Shown: positions 1 through 13,125 of the stretch, one piece after another
How positions within the stretch are numbered: position 1 is the stretch's first letter
How the letters are laid out: the number at the start of each line of letters is the position of its first letter
Assembly (NCBI GenBank): GCA_963377175.1
Contig: CAUJNA010003240.1
Coordinates: 332,501 to 396,500 of the forward strand
Origin: Effrenium voratum
Lineage: Eukaryota; Sar; Dinophyceae; Suessiales; Symbiodiniaceae
Reading direction: 5' to 3'
Length of the DNA stretch: 64,000 nucleotides
Translations under genes and position numbers: made by a program
Notes under the pieces: generated by a model
Databases searched by the model: none
What the model saw: the letters and a program-made list of their open reading frames with translations, nothing else
Told to the model about the DNA's origin: nothing

Positions 1-1660
1 ACACTGCTGCCAGCGGTCTGGCCCTGCTTCAGACTGCAAGCGACTGAGCTGCATCTTTGGCCAGGCATCTGATTTAATGCCCTTGTTGGCGCCAGTTCGC
101 ACAGCGCATTGTTTTTTTGTAAAAGTGTGGTTTGCGCGAGGGCTGTGATTTTGCTTTTGCTCCGCCCAACAACTTTATTTCTTTGTGCTGCTAAATGGCT
201 ACGACCGGCAATTTGATTTAGACACTCAGCCAGGGAGCAAAACCAAACGCAAACACCGCAACGACCGGGGCAAAGCCCCCGCTAGTAAAAAAAGCACCGG
301 TTTCGTTTGATGGGTTCCCAGGGACTCCTTTTGCCAAACTTAGATTGACGTGGCCTTTGCATGGCTGCGGGCCAACATAGGTAGCGGAGCGAGGTCGTGA
401 AGGGGACGTCGCCAGAGCTTCAACGTGGAGCTCAAGCAGAACATGGTCCAGGACGAGGACATGAGCGCAACAAGGGACGGCTGATGCCAAGGGAAGATCG
501 GCAAGGCGTTTCGAAAACGAAGAAAATATCTGTAGGAGGACAGGTCTTCGCCAACCAGGGTGAGACCGAAGGCGGAAAGAAGCAGGTGATTTATTAGCGG
601 AGGGAGGAACCACGAGTTCCGAGAGTGTGCACGTCCGCGAACCGGAGTTCTGCAGAGATGTCCTCAGTCATGCCACAGCGGACACACTGTGCAACGAGTC
701 ATGTGCGCACGGCGGTCAAACTGGAACAAGTTGCTTTTGACTTTGCCTGGGAACATGCAATCAGCTAAGGCCCGGGTCACCAATCCAAGCTGGTGTTGGG
801 AAGCGCTGGTAATGCAAGCCACGGCGCAACGGAAGACGCACGCCTCAACTGTCAAACGCAAGCGTGTGGACTCGCAGCAGCCCATCCTGCCCAGCAACGC
901 GGTCAACCTCGTGGAGGACACTTGGACTTGGGCTGCCCACGCGTGCAGCGCGGCGAAATCATGAGGTCTTCGCTCAACGTCTCACCTTGCAACAAGAAAT
1001 CAGCGCTGTCAGGAAGGCAAGGTTGTAAGCAAGTTCTTCAATCTGAAGGCGCGCTATCTCGCCACGCCTGCGTGCTGCTGGGACTCAGCTGGCTCAAGCC
1101 ATCTTGCTCGGCGCACGCAAAGGGTAAGCGGGAGGCGCCCAGCCAGCGCGCAATGACCCATGCCTGCGAAGCCCATGTGTGCAAAGATGCCGCGGGAGGT
1201 TTGTTTGCGCGTCTCCGCACAGAGCGGTCAGCAACTGCGGTGCGAAGGCAAGAACTAGCTTGCTCAGATATGGAAAGGAGCTTCTGTAAGGTGGGCTCGG
1301 GCCAGGCTACCAGCCCAGCGCGCAATGGAAGAGAGAAAGAGCAGGAAGCAGTCGTCCGAGCTTGTGCTTAACGATGCGTGATGTGCCAGAAACACGAGAC
1401 CCCGCAGAAGCAGAAGACGAGAGGTGCTCTTCGCTGTCACCAGGCTACGACACGAAGGAAGGCAGGGCAGGGGTGACGTGCGACCGAGACCGCAGCTCGC
1501 GCAGGGGGTCCGGCCAATCGCACGATGAAATTTCAAGTCAAACTCCGAGACTGCTGGCTAAAGGCAAGTCAATTCAGCTGTTTCTGTTTGCGCGGCGTGC
1601 GCGGAACGCTAGTCGCGCCGTGGGTCAACGCGGCGCAGCTTCGTGAAGGGCAAGCCCAGA
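1..1660. other. No gene recognised
   Basis: Open frames occur on both strands, but none shows a recognisable domain or a convincing chain of splice-compatible exons. A stretch near 405-465 reads plausibly as SFNVELKQNMVQDEDMS in one frame and stops soon after, so it could be a decayed exon. Nothing else can be supported here. Confidence 0.4.
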
Positions 1661-1771
1661 ATGGCAGATTCGCAGGAGACATACCTGATGGCAGCCCAGA
1701 ATGCAGCGCAGAACTATATGGAGTATCTGGAGGAGATCCATCGCCTGATGCCCCAGAAGGGCAAGAGAAAG
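1661..1771 (+). CDS. Candidate first exon of an unidentified protein
   Basis: An ATG directly after a CCCAG acceptor opens a 37-codon frame that starts MADSQETYLMAAQNAAQNY and ends QKGKRK immediately before a GTGGGT donor. The composition (Gln/Ala/Glu-rich helix, then a basic end) is protein-like, and the acceptor just before the ATG would suit a trans-spliced leader. I found no convincing second exon downstream and no family match, so it may be a relic or part of an unrecognised gene. Confidence 0.3.
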
Positions 1772-1939
1772 GTGGGTCTTGCCAAAGCGCGCAGGCCGGC
1801 AATGCACTCTGTCGGAAACCTCTGAAGGTCGCGAAGATTTTGAGGGTGGACATATAGCGCGAGGGCTGGCTTCAAGAGAGATGGAAGTTAAAGCTCTGAT
1901 CGATGCGGGTGTCAGCGCCTGCGGTCGCCCACCCAGCAG

Positions 1940-2190
1940 TCTTTCAACGACAAGTCGGAGGAGCAGCTACACAGGAGCCTAACGCAGGAGAATGATACGA
2001 CGTGGGCGACAACTAGTACGAGATCAAGGACTAGATGGAGGTTGAGAATCAACAGCAAGAGGCGCGCAGAACAAGCTCTTTGTGGCGAAGCTGGACAGCT
2101 GCACTGTGGGAACCAAGTCAGAAACACGGCAAGCAGCTATGAGCTATCAAGACGAGCCGCGTACGCTGTGAGCGACTACTGCCCGCGGCA
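1940..2190 (+). pseudogene. Possible decayed coiled-coil gene fragment
   Basis: One frame reads SFNDKSEEQLHRSLTQENDT and continues open to a TGA near 2200. A second frame in the same stretch gives YEIKD, stop, MEVENQQQEARR, which looks like a charged helical protein interrupted by a stop and a frame change. No domain can be named. The mixture suggests an old, broken coding copy, but a chance open frame is not excluded. Confidence 0.2.
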
Positions 2191-2305
2191 GCCTGTGTGA
2201 CCTTGGCCGTTTCGACATGGAGCGGGCCCCCGCCTAAATCATGTAAACCGGGCAGCGCTGGATCGGAGCTATGGAGGGAAAGTTTGCAGTTGGGGCGTCG
2301 TAAAT

Positions 2306-2701
2306 ATGAGTGCTGGGTGCACGGCGGTTTACGCCTTACGCGAGTCGATAACAGAACGCTTCAACCCCATCATTCATGGCCAGTGGACGCACGTCCCCAA
2401 CGCAGATGATGCCAGGGAACGCTTCCGCAAATGTTCAGGCGGCATGTTGTCCTCCAGCCAGCCGGCGGCAACTGCATCGGGCACAAGCGTGCCCGTGTCG
2501 TCACGCACGCAGTCGAGCATGCCTTCGGGTACGCCACGTGTGGTTCACAGCCGCGGCTATGACGAGGCGGGATGTTCGTCGTCGCAATTCGTCGCATCTC
2601 ATCAGTGTTTTTGCCAGTGCTGCGAGTCTGCGAGAGCTTTTGTCAAGCACGCCGTTGGCATTTTGAGCAGATGGCTTTGGTGGAGATGGGGAGCTACATG
2701 A
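2306..2701 (+). CDS. Open frame of 131 codons, unidentified
   Basis: The frame contains protein-like text (ALRESITERFNPIIHGQW, then NADDARERFRKC, then a Ser/Thr/Pro-rich tail). It has no recognised domain. Antisense frames are also open, and no clear splice sites bracket it. It is listed because it is one of the longer forward frames in a stretch without other genes. Confidence 0.2.
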   Translation: MSAGCTAVYALRESITERFNPIIHGQWTHVPNADDARERFRKCSGGMLSSSQPAATASGTSVPVSSRTQSSMPSGTPRVVHSRGYDEAGCSSSQFVASHQCFCQCCESARAFVKHAVGILSRWLWWRWGAT

Positions 2702-5700
2702 CGACGTGCTACTCTTCCGACTTGAATGGCTGGACGACGCCTGGCTGCAAGAAATGCTTTCGGGATCTTCTTGGCAGCCTGAGATGGTTTGGCAGTGCCG
2801 CCTTTTATGTGACCCAATTAGATAAACGACAGGGCTCGCCATAGATACACGTTTGCCCAATGCCTGCTTGCGAGCCTAAGGTCATGCATTGCAGACAAGT
2901 GTCACTCGAAGTGGCAAGGCAACTACCATGCCTGGTGCTGAGCTTTCAGGAAAGTTGATGAGCCGAGTGAATCATGCAATTGTCGCAGGGCCTTTCTTGG
3001 TGCTTGTGGTTGTCTCTTAGCGATGGTTTTTGTCCCGAGGTAGTTGTCGGCGTTCCCTCTACCTGGGGTGCTACTATTCGAGATTTGGACAGCGCCAGGC
3101 TCAGTAGGGATGACCCCCGGAACGGGGTACGGAAGCGGCGAAGGGGGCTACCTTGCAACTGGGTCCGGGTGAATCATGTTAATGCTGAAGCCACCGTGGG
3201 CAAGGTCTTGGCGTGGGTGCCAGTCTGACCTGCAACCAATCGTCGCAACGGAGCGTTTGGCTGACCTTTATTTACAGCCGTGGAACAACAGATATGTCCC
3301 ATAAGGGCCAGGGATGTTGAGCAGGGTGACGGAGGATCCTCATACCTCCCACAATCAGGAGGCCTAAGGACTCAATCAAAACGCAGCTGAACAGAAGTTG
3401 CGGATGAGGTGCTTACCTGCACTGGGGCGATTATGACGCTTGGATTTGGTCCAGCTGAGGGCCGTTCTGAAGTCAGCCCAGCCGAGAGGTGCCTCAAAAG
3501 GCATGCTGAACTTTGGGTGAGTCCTGCGGTTGAGCCCCTGGAGACCGGTTTATGCGGCATATTCCGTGTTTGACCGACGCCAAACGCCAAGTGATCTCCC
3601 CTTTGCTCAATGGAAAAAGGTGCCGGGTGCAGCTTGGTTTGGAACACAGGTGTGAATCTAGAGGTAGCCTTCGCACCGAAGGCTTTGATTGAGGGTTTTG
3701 CATGTCACAGTGAGTTGAAGCCGGAGGCAGCGGAGCGCAGTTCTTGTTGATGTTGCTTCCTGCCAAGGCCGCTTTGCTGTTTGATCGTGTGTTGCATGCT
3801 CGGTGCATGCTGATGGGACACAATGTCATCACACATAGCCGTGTCACGAGCTGGATGTTGGCCAGTGCTGTGATTTGGCCTGGGCAGGGAAAGAGGTGCC
3901 GCACAAAGCAGAATTGCAAGAGTCAGTTGATGTCAGTTTGCTCTTGGAAGGGTTGCGTGTTCCGCAGCCTACCCTCAAGCTTTGTGCTGCGGGTCACCTT
4001 ATCCAAATTCTCGCGGCTTGTTTGCAATTGACCGGGAAAGGGCCGGGCTTCAAGGTTGTGGATCGAAAAGGCGGAAGAGTGGCATACTGATGAATGCCGT
4101 GCCACCGGCTTTAGGGTGGCCACAAAAGTGCCCACAACAGAGAATTAAAGGAATTTAAAGGATCAGTTACAGGGCCATGCCATGCAACGCCCAATTGCCC
4201 TCACCCTGCCAGAAGCTTTTGCGTGAGGCTTATTGCTCGATTGGCTTAGGTACCTTACCCGCTGAGTTGCAGACTCGCCGAACCTGCCCTTCACGTTACG
4301 CCATGGTGGCCCGGTCGCAGTCGTGTGGCATGCTTGAATGTCCTGCGCAGCCAAGGTGAACCAGGTTCATCATACTATTATTGCGATGCTGCTTGGATAT
4401 CAGATGGCAGGTGCAACTAAACCACAGCTCTTGCAGCCGGGTAGGGCGAGCAGCTGAGGCTTCTAATTGACAGCCTCGCCGCGAAGCAAGGCCTGGCGCG
4501 AAGGGAGCGGATCTTTGCCATCTTTGCGCAGGGGTTTCAAACGCTTTTCAGGCTGCTTGGACATGTGCTGTCCCGTGCAACAAGTCCGATCTTTCACCCT
4601 GCCAGCCGCAAATTCGGACACTATGTGCTTTTGCAGCAGAAGTTGGGGCGCGAGACTTGAAGGGATTTTCCCTTTTAAGGGAACCCACTCTTTTTGTGGG
4701 GAGGGCCTCTACTCCACGAAACACGGTTGTGTGTGTGTGTGCCTTTACAGCAGCCTGGCAAGGAGACGCTGGCGTCGTCCCGCTGAAACTCGGCGGCAAG
4801 CCTGTCTCACCTCGCGTGGCGAAGCACATTCCAGAGCGACGCGCCCTTTTTTCAGAAGTTACCGTGATGGCCTCGGGGTTGTCAGTGTCAAAGGTGGGGC
4901 CGTTTGCTTTTTGGGAGCAGTTTTCCTCAAGCCCTTCAGCTAGCTCTCAGGTAGCCCCAGGATGTGAAAGCATGTGTATGGCACTGCATCATCGCCATCA
5001 ATGGGATCGATGGGTGAAATAGGTGGGGCACTGTGGGCTGAGGCAACCAGTTTGAAGTCTGGTTTGTCACGACGGGTTCAAGTTGAACATGCCCAAGCCA
5101 GACCAACCAAATGGGGTCAGTAGATGCTTGCGCCGAGCTAGAAACTCTTTCTCAGCAAGCAGGAAGTCCAACGCGTAGGGCCGTTTCATGCAGTTCCGGG
5201 TTCGTGGATCGGAGGGCGCCGCTTAGGTTGGAAGAGTCCTGCAGAGGGATATGCGGCGCAGTGCGGCCAAGGCGGTGAAGACCTAAAGAAATTGGCGCAG
5301 TTCAGTTGAGGTTCGCGCACAAGATCTAAAGATACTTCACAGACCCCAGGAAGGCCTCCCCACATCAGGTTCGGGTTGGGACCAGCCCCAGTAAACCCGT
5401 ACTCGGTCGGTCATCGACGGTTCCAAAAGACGGCAACTTGTTAATTCAGGGCCATCATAGGGATGCTTCGTCGTGCACGCAAATGAAAAGTGTAAAGATC
5501 CCTACTGGCGGGACTTGTGACCACCCTCCGCCCAATTGTTTTGGCATGTTTTGGCCACACCAACCCAGCGACACTCCTGTAAGAGTCCTGAGGCACTGTG
5601 GCAAAAAGGAATTAAGTAGGGGACGAGCGTCGCTTATGCACTCGGCCTTCTCGTTGCTTTTTGACGTCCTCGGATTTTTTTTGGCAGTTTCTGACAGTCT

Positions 5701-6650
5701 GAGAGGAACAGAAGGAACCTGGTTCGCCTCCACATGTGGCTTTGCTAATCGAGCAGACTACGGAAACTTCAACATCAAATACAGAGCCAGGGACCCAACC
5801 GAGCAACATGGAGATTCACCGTAGCACCCGAAAGGGTTTGCTCATGAGGGCTTGTTCCAGCTGGCCATCCCATGGAGAAGCGTTTGTGGGGCCTGGTTGG
5901 GGCCCATGCTATCCGAATTGTGGACCCAATTGCTATACCCCTTTTCCTGATGAGAGAGCTTCCTGGTTAACATTTCCCAAAAGGGGCCCCTTTCTACAGT
6001 ACAACACCCACAGTTTTCCTCAGGCAAACGAAAATGCATGACCCAGGGCCTCCATGGGTGGGGATCATTCAGAGACGAGCGCAGCTTGCAGGAGCTTGCT
6101 GCAGCAGAACGCTACTGCAAGGAGCAACTTACGCCGCATGAGTTTGTGCCAGATGACTCCCAGACCTCCAGAAAGGCCTTATATAACTTATATCCATTTC
6201 AAAAAAAGCAACTGACAAAAGCACCCCCTTTCTCCATGGCCCATTGCCATTTGTTCTTAGGATTTTTAGTGGAGCGTTTACCTTCGCCTGACAGTTATGC
6301 TGCCACAAGTGTCAGGCGCACATTTGCCCCCGCGCCCTGCACGAACGGGGATGTAGTTTGTTGGGGGGGAGGGGAACTCGGGGGTCAACTGCATGCTGGC
6401 TTTGCTCAGGTGGACGCTTGGAGGACGCTCGGCATGGCCAGGGGAATGCGTAGCAGCATGCAGATGCATCATGAACAAAGCGCGGACAAACCAGTTCAGG
6501 GGATCTAAAGGTGTCTGGCAAAGTCGGCTGAAGCATCACATGGCAGTGTGTTCCGGATAGTTTGTGTTTGCGGGGCTCATGGTGCCAGATTCTTGCTACA
6601 GGATCTGCTGGACTTTTCGCTGATTGGCGTCTTTTGGCTTTTGTGTTCAG
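2702..6650. other. No gene recognised
   Basis: About 4 kb with only short, unremarkable open frames on both strands. There are no tandem arrays and no structural RNA that I can support. A region near 4655-4695 has a small AGGGA/TCCCT-type hairpin potential of doubtful meaning. It is probably intergenic or intronic. Confidence 0.4.
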
Positions 6651-9034
6651 GGAGGGCACTTTTGGGAGCCTGAGGACGGCACCTTCGCACTGTCGCTCTC
6701 GGTGGTTCGCACGCTGAAGGCTGAGGACACCGAACTCGCGGTTCAGCTGCCGGGTGGTAAGATGGCAGGCACTGCAATGCAAAACAAAAACCGTCAATCG
6801 CAGACGCGAAATGTCTCAGAGCCAAGCTTTGAGACTTTACTTGTTTGGTCATTTGAAGAACCAAGCCACTGTTGTTTGGAGCTTGCTCACTTGCCTCACT
6901 TATCGCCGTTGCTCCAGCGTGAGGATTGGGCAAGTATTGCGTTCCCGCTGATTGCGGTGGCAGCGCTGGTAGTGTCCTTCGTGATTTTCCTGCTGCCCAA
7001 CCCGAGAACCAACAACAACAAGGACAGCCGCATGAGTTGGTTGCTTGCACGGGCCTGATGGAGATAACTCTCCTGGAGCAAGGGGCCTTGGAACAGCCAA
7101 AGCTAACATGCCGCACACTTTGCACCACCTTCAAGCCACTACTCTAAAGGATAAATTTGGAGTTCGTGGCAACCCTCTCAGAGTGTTTGCTTTTTTGCCG
7201 CGGTCTATGGGAGTCCTCAAAGGAAGAGCCCGCGAGCACGGCCCGGGCCTCCGTTACCCGGGCCTCAGTCGTCCGCAGCGCCCGCAGCCCCACGGCTTCC
7301 TTGCAGCCATCTGTGCGGGCGGCGCCTGGACCTGAGGTCAACCCTTGGATTCTGCTTGAATTGGGAGCCCCTGGTAAGGCTTCAAAGAGAATTTGGCTAG
7401 CTTTCGAAATGGAATCCAGAATTCAACGGACGGTTGGTTTCCCTCTTTCCTACCAGGATCACTGGGCAACTGGGTACTTCATGCAGCTTGATTCAGAGGT
7501 TAACCAGGCACTGTGACTCTTTGGACATACTTATGACTTGTAATTTTGTTTATTGAATCTCATCGTGAAAGCTGTCCTCAAAGAGGCTCTGCTTGAGGCT
7601 TGAACACCTTGGGGCCCGCGGGAGTGGGTGGCAAGGGCGTGACGGTGCCGTTTGCTGGTGTGATTATTGGGGATTTGACGCTTGCCGTGGCTTGCCGTGT
7701 CCGGCTGGATTGTTTACGCTTGCCATTTCGACATGCCTGGTTCGCAAGCTTCGGGATGCGAAGAGGAGTTGTCCAAAGCCACTGACAAAGGCAGCGCTGG
7801 CTCCAGCAAGTGGTGCCGGCCTTTGCCTCTCCCTTTCTCAAATCTTCACTGGCAACCGCAGAAACGGTTGTGTGCTGTGGTGTCTGGAAATGCAGGCCCA
7901 GAGCTTGCGGTTTCTTCTACGCGATTCTCAAGCTTCGCACAGCATCAAGTCCCATGGTGAAGCGCCAAATCCCTGGGCCCAGGCTTGTAGCGCCCTGCAA
8001 ATGGGCGCCCCAACCCCAGTGGTCAAAGGCTGCGTGCGTGCGCCCCTTCATGGCTGGTCTCCCCTATTTGGTTTAGCTATGAGCCGTGGTTAGCCCAAAC
8101 AGTGGGCGGAATGTCAATGTGAGTAATATACGGAGTTTTGAGGAAAATTCATTCATGTTCCAAGGTCCCAACTATGTACCCCTGGGTAGGTGCCCCCGCA
8201 AAATACCACAGAAGCTTAGATACACTATGTGGTACATACATGGTATATAGCCATCTTTTCCAGTGGGATGCCAGGGGTACCAATTCAGCGGCACGTGGTT
8301 TGGCCAGACATGTACGCTTGTGCCCTGGGAAGTGGGCCAGGTGCCCACCATGCCGCGGCCTTCCCAGCGGCCCTCGAACGTGGGCTTGTCTGCAGCGCGC
8401 GCCCAGCTGAGCCTGGTGCTGTGCCCAGCATCCCGGCGGGACGTGGTGTCTATTTGAATGGGGCAGATCTGGGTGTGGGGTGGGGAGATTGCGATGATTG
8501 AGGGGAGGGTGGGGAGATTAGGCAATCACGAGCACATATATTGTTGCAAACCCGGCTGCATGTTGATGAGCCAGATTGAAGAAGAACAGTTGCCTAGGAG
8601 GTGCCACTTCACTTGTCGGGCGCGTGGCGTCTTCACCCATGCAGGGTCAATATTAAAGCTTCAGGGTACCGCTGCTTAATTACGAAGGTGGATTGACTAG
8701 TTACTTGCCCTGGGCAATGTGTAAATCGATGCAATTCGCAATGTAAATGGGGGCTGCATGGGAGAAACGCTGAGGTTGAAGATGCATACTTTTCCTTGGG
8801 CCCAAAATACGCCGCCTCTATCAGAGTCACCCCACTTGACAACCATAGAGTGTAGAACTCTCAAATTCTGGTCCATGCACAAAGGTCACAGTATCCTGCG
8901 ATGTTGCAATCAGCTGGTTTTGCTCAAGAATCATCCAAGGATTTAATGGTGCCCGACGGGGTGGAGTGCACACTGAACGTGCCGCGCCTGACGCTTGTGA
9001 AGACGCACCTTGCCTTTCCTACACTTTGGAGAAG
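6651..9034 (+). CDS. Unidentified multi-exon gene (exon chain)
   Basis: Exon-like segments with compatible phases. 6651-6756 follows TTCAG and includes GGHFWEPEDGTFALSLSVV; donor GTAAG. 7182-7373 follows CTCTCAG and includes LWESSKEEPASTARAS, then a Ser/Ala/Arg-rich linker; donor GTAAGG. A segment from 7598 reads NTLGPAGVGGKGVTVPFAGV. 8275-8457 follows GCCAG and includes YQFSGTWFGQTCTLVPWEVG. 8940-9034 follows CCAAG and includes VPDGVECTLNVPRLTLVKTH; donor GTACCT. The first two join across a split codon without breaking the frame. I do not recognise the family. The 5' start and 3' end are not placed, and the last two segments may belong to a different gene. A hydrophobic stretch (FPLIAVAALVVSFVIFLL, near 6940-7000) lies inside the first intron and is not used here. 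Confidence 0.4.
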
Positions 9035-10589
9035 GTACCTCAGCCGTTGGCCTGTCCGTCAACAACAGGTTGTGACCGCACACGGTCCACAATCCAAACC
9101 TTGAGTAATTTACAATTAGACTGGATGTGTTCGACCATGTAATTCTGAGCATGTGACCCTTAGACGCAAGGCGCCGAGCTCATGCTAGCTGTGTGTACGA
9201 CTCGAGTTAGCAGCCGAGGAATTCACGAGTGACAGTGACCGATTCAAAAGGCGGCACAGCCTGCGGCTTAGCTCTCAGCCAGAGGTCCAGCATTTGGCTG
9301 TAGCAACTTATGTCCATTGTCAAACCTGAGAAGAGGGTGTGCAGACAGCTGTACCGTTCCCCCCCCCCTACCCAGTTCCCCCTGATGCACCACATAAACC
9401 AGACGACTGGACCGTCCGCTGAGCTGCAAGGCTTTTTGGAGAGCGCAAGAAAACCAAAACGAGGATTGTACGAGTCAAAGCGTTCCCCAGGTTCGGTTCC
9501 TTTGATTAATTTACTCCCCCGAGATTATCCGAAGTTAGCAATACTTCTGAACTTCAGGGTTGGGCCATCCCCTTGTTTAAACACGTTGGAACCACCGGCG
9601 TCTAAACATGTTAAGAACCTTCTTTCTGCTGCTTGCTTAAACACTTTTGCCCTACCAGCATCTCTGTCCTCCAAGTCTTGGGGATGTTTGCTTCATACTT
9701 TGGATGGACGAATATGAAATGCTGCGCGGCCTAGAATGGATGAAGCTCCATGGAAAATGGTTGCAACTGGTGTGCAGCTGATTTCGTCCACGGGATTTCC
9801 CACTGCCAGGTCTTTCGCGTGGACTTTTCCCGTACGCCGGACCGCGAAGGCACCAGGCGCGCAGGACATGGCACCCAAAAAGGATCCCAAAAAGATGTAT
9901 TTGCTGTAAAAAGGACTGTTTCATTTACTTGCGACTGTGTGGAGTTGGTTTTTGAAACATCTGTTGTTCGACTTAGCCCTTTGCATCCAGCCGCAGTGTC
10001 GAGTGGAAATGAAGTCTGCCGACTTGCATTCCAGCTCTTTCTGCAGTTCTAGCAGCTAGGCAGCTGCTGACTTTTTGAAGGTGGCTTTGTTCGAAGCGGA
10101 GCGGCCGGTGTGGTCGTGAGCATTGCTGCACTTTGCCCTTTGTTGTTTTCCATGGTGCTTCTTCCTTTTGCTCCTGGTCCAAAGTCCATAATTACCCTGG
10201 TTGCAGAACCTCGTCCTGAGACCTAAGTACGATGCTTGCAGGTCTGAATGCAGCAGCTTTAGAGCAGAGCCGCAGACGCACAGAGGATGGAACAACAAAG
10301 TTGAGTTGGCAAGCATTGAATGGGTACACCTGTCAGCTTGCAATGTGTTCGCTACAAGCAAGTCTTCAACGACCACCACTAAAGCCGGTCATGAGAAGCT
10401 CGCTTTCGTTGCTGCTGGGAGCTGGGGTTGTTGAATTTGAAGGTGAGCGCACAGCCGATGCACGTTGGCCGGTTGCGTGTGCACATTGGACATGTTCTGC
10501 TCGTAGGATGTTTCAGGACTCCACTGCGACGTGACAAGGAGAGGTTGTTAACAACTGCCCGTTTGCCCTATCCTGTCACGCCTTTGCTA
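9035..10589. other. Mostly featureless; possible short start exon near 9868
   Basis: No gene can be assembled. An ATG at 9868 in GCAGGACATGGC opens MAPKKDPKK, which would suit a basic N-terminus behind a trans-splice acceptor, but it stops four codons later unless spliced. No partner exon was found. Confidence 0.25.
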
Positions 10590-10843
10590 TTCTAGCCGGC
10601 CGCATCCGCACTCGGACTATTTCGGAATCGTTCACTCCAGGCTTGTCCTGACCAATCCACCTGGAGACAACACCTTCGCAAGCGCATCTGACAGCAGAGT
10701 GATGAACCGCCAGGCAGGGTGGGAGTTCGTTTTGGCTGCGCGCATGACTTGGTTGAAGAGCAATGCATTCCCGGCGCGAATGTTCACTGCAAAGCCGTAC
10801 CCGGTACCCTTGGGCCATCCATGGTCTACCTTCCTATTGTCAT
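10590..10843 (+). CDS. Open, protein-like exon candidate, unidentified
   Basis: A continuous forward frame without a required ATG includes VHSRLVLTNPPGDNTFASAS, then MNRQAGWEFVLAARMTWLKS, and ends with TGA. The text is balanced and not repeat-derived, unlike nearby frames. There is no family match. It lies immediately upstream of the large CA-type array, so it may be an exon or a fragment cut off by repeat expansion. Confidence 0.3.
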
Positions 10844-11084
10844 GAGAGTGTTCCAGCTGCTGTTTGAGGCTTGCAGGCGGGTTCCCTCACCATAGGCAGT
10901 AAAATTGCCACTGATTGGCACAGTGTTGGAGGTTCCCTGAAGAGGAACTGGCACAGTGGGGATGCAGAGGGTAGTCCCAAAGCGCAGACAAAATAAGTTG
11001 TGTCGCACATGTCCAAACAGCAGACTCACACAGGCACAGACGAACAGACCAGGAACAGACACATACACAAGCAAGCAAGCAAGC

Positions 11085-11180
11085 AAGCAAGCGAGCAGAA
11101 GGCAGGCAGGCAGGCAGGCAGTCGGGCAGGCAGGCAGGCACACACGGACACACACACGCACACAGACACACACACACACA

Positions 11181-11260
<80 letters not shown>

Positions 11261-12161
11261 CCCACCCACACACCCACCCACACACACACACACGCACACG
11301 GACACACACACACACACACACACCCACGCACTCACACGCACACACACCCACGCACACACACACGCACGCACCCACACACACACACGCACACACTCGCACA
11401 CGCGCACGCACACACACACGCACGCACACGCGCACGCCCACGCACGCGCACGCGCACGTGCACGCGCACGCGCACAAGCGCACGCACGCTCCCGCGCGCC
11501 CCCGCGCCTTTCGCCCGCCCGCCCGCCGGCGCGCGCGCGCGCGGACGGACGGACGGACGGACGGGCACGGACGCGCGCGGACGCGCGCGCGGACAGGCGC
11601 AGACGCGCGCAGACGCGCGCAGACGCGCGCAAACGCGTGCAGACGCGCGCACACGCACGCAGACGCACGCACGCGCACGCAGACGCACGCACACGCTTGC
11701 ACACGCACACACGCACGCACGCAGACGCACGCATGCAGAAGACGCACGAACGCAGACGCACGCACACAGACAGACACAAGCAGACGCACGCACGCAGACA
11801 CACACAAGCAGACACACGCAGACACACACAAGCAGACACACTCAGACACACGCAGACTCACACAAGCAGACACACGCAGACACACACACAAGCAGACACA
11901 GCAGACTCACACAAGCAGACACACACACGCAGACACACACAAGCAGGCACACACACAAGCAGACACACACAAGCAGACACATGCAGACACACACAGAGAC
12001 ACGCAGAGACACGCAGAGACACACAGAGACACACGCCCACACGCCCACACGCCCACACAATCACGACATGCGCATGCGCACACGCACACGCGCACATAAT
12101 ACACTCGCCTACACACGCACCCACGCACCGACGCGCGCTTGCGCCCACGCACTGTCGCAAG

Positions 12162-12196
<35 letters not shown>

Positions 12197-13125
12197 ACGC
12201 ACACGCACACGCACCCACGCACCCACGCACCCACGCACACACGCACACACGCACACACGCACACACGCACACACGCACACACGCACACACGCACACACGC
12301 ACACACGCACACACGCACACACGCACACACGCACACACGCACACACGCACACACGCACACACGCACACACGCACACACGCACACACGCACACACGCACAC
12401 ACGCACACACGCACACACGCACACACGCACACACGCACACACGCACACACGCACACGCACACACGCTTGCGCGCGCGCACTCGCACAGACAGACGGACAG
12501 ACAGACAGACAGAGAGAGAGAGAGAGACAGAAACGGACAGAGATACAGACAGACGACAGACAGACAGACAGACAGACAAGACAGACAGCGAGAGAGAGAG
12601 AGAGAGAGATAGAAACTGACGGCGACAGCCAGCAGACAGACACACACACACAGAGACAGACAGATAGGCAGACAGAGACAGAGACACAGACGTACGCACG
12701 CACGCACACAGACACACACACACACATGCACAGACGCAACAGACAAACGCAAACACACGCACACACAGAGGCACACGCGCACACAGATACGCTTGGGCAC
12801 ACACACAGTGACACACACGCAACCCGCGCAGACACGCGCACACATACAAGCACACACAAGCACATACACGCAAGCACACACAGACACACAAACACACACA
12901 CAAGCAAACCCACACACACACACACACACACACGCACGTAGACCCACAGACGCACGCACGCGCGCACGCATGCACGCAGGCTCGCGCGCACGCACGCACG
13001 CACGCGCGCACGCGCACACGCGCACACACACTCTTTCATGCACACATACACACTTACACAATATGCACACATGCACACGCGAATGAACGCACGCACGCAC
13101 GCGTGCACGTACGCATGCACGTGAT
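11085..13125. repeat. 2 kb compound CA/CACG/GACA microsatellite field
   Basis: The field is built of blocks that pass into one another. From 11085: (CAAG), then (GGCA). Pure (CA) runs about 11182-11252. Next come CACG/CACC mixtures, GC-rich CGCG with (GGAC) near 11540-11565, and AGACGCGCGC units near 11590-11650. AAGCAGACACAC units lie around 11790-11990. The 8-bp unit CACACACG is repeated about 27 times (12236-12452). (GACA) and (GA) blocks fill 12480-12720, followed by more CA/CACG mixtures to about 13120. The + strand is almost free of T throughout. Open frames of up to 661 codons here (Thr-His on +, Val-Cys on -) follow from the repeat and are not genes. Confidence 0.95.
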
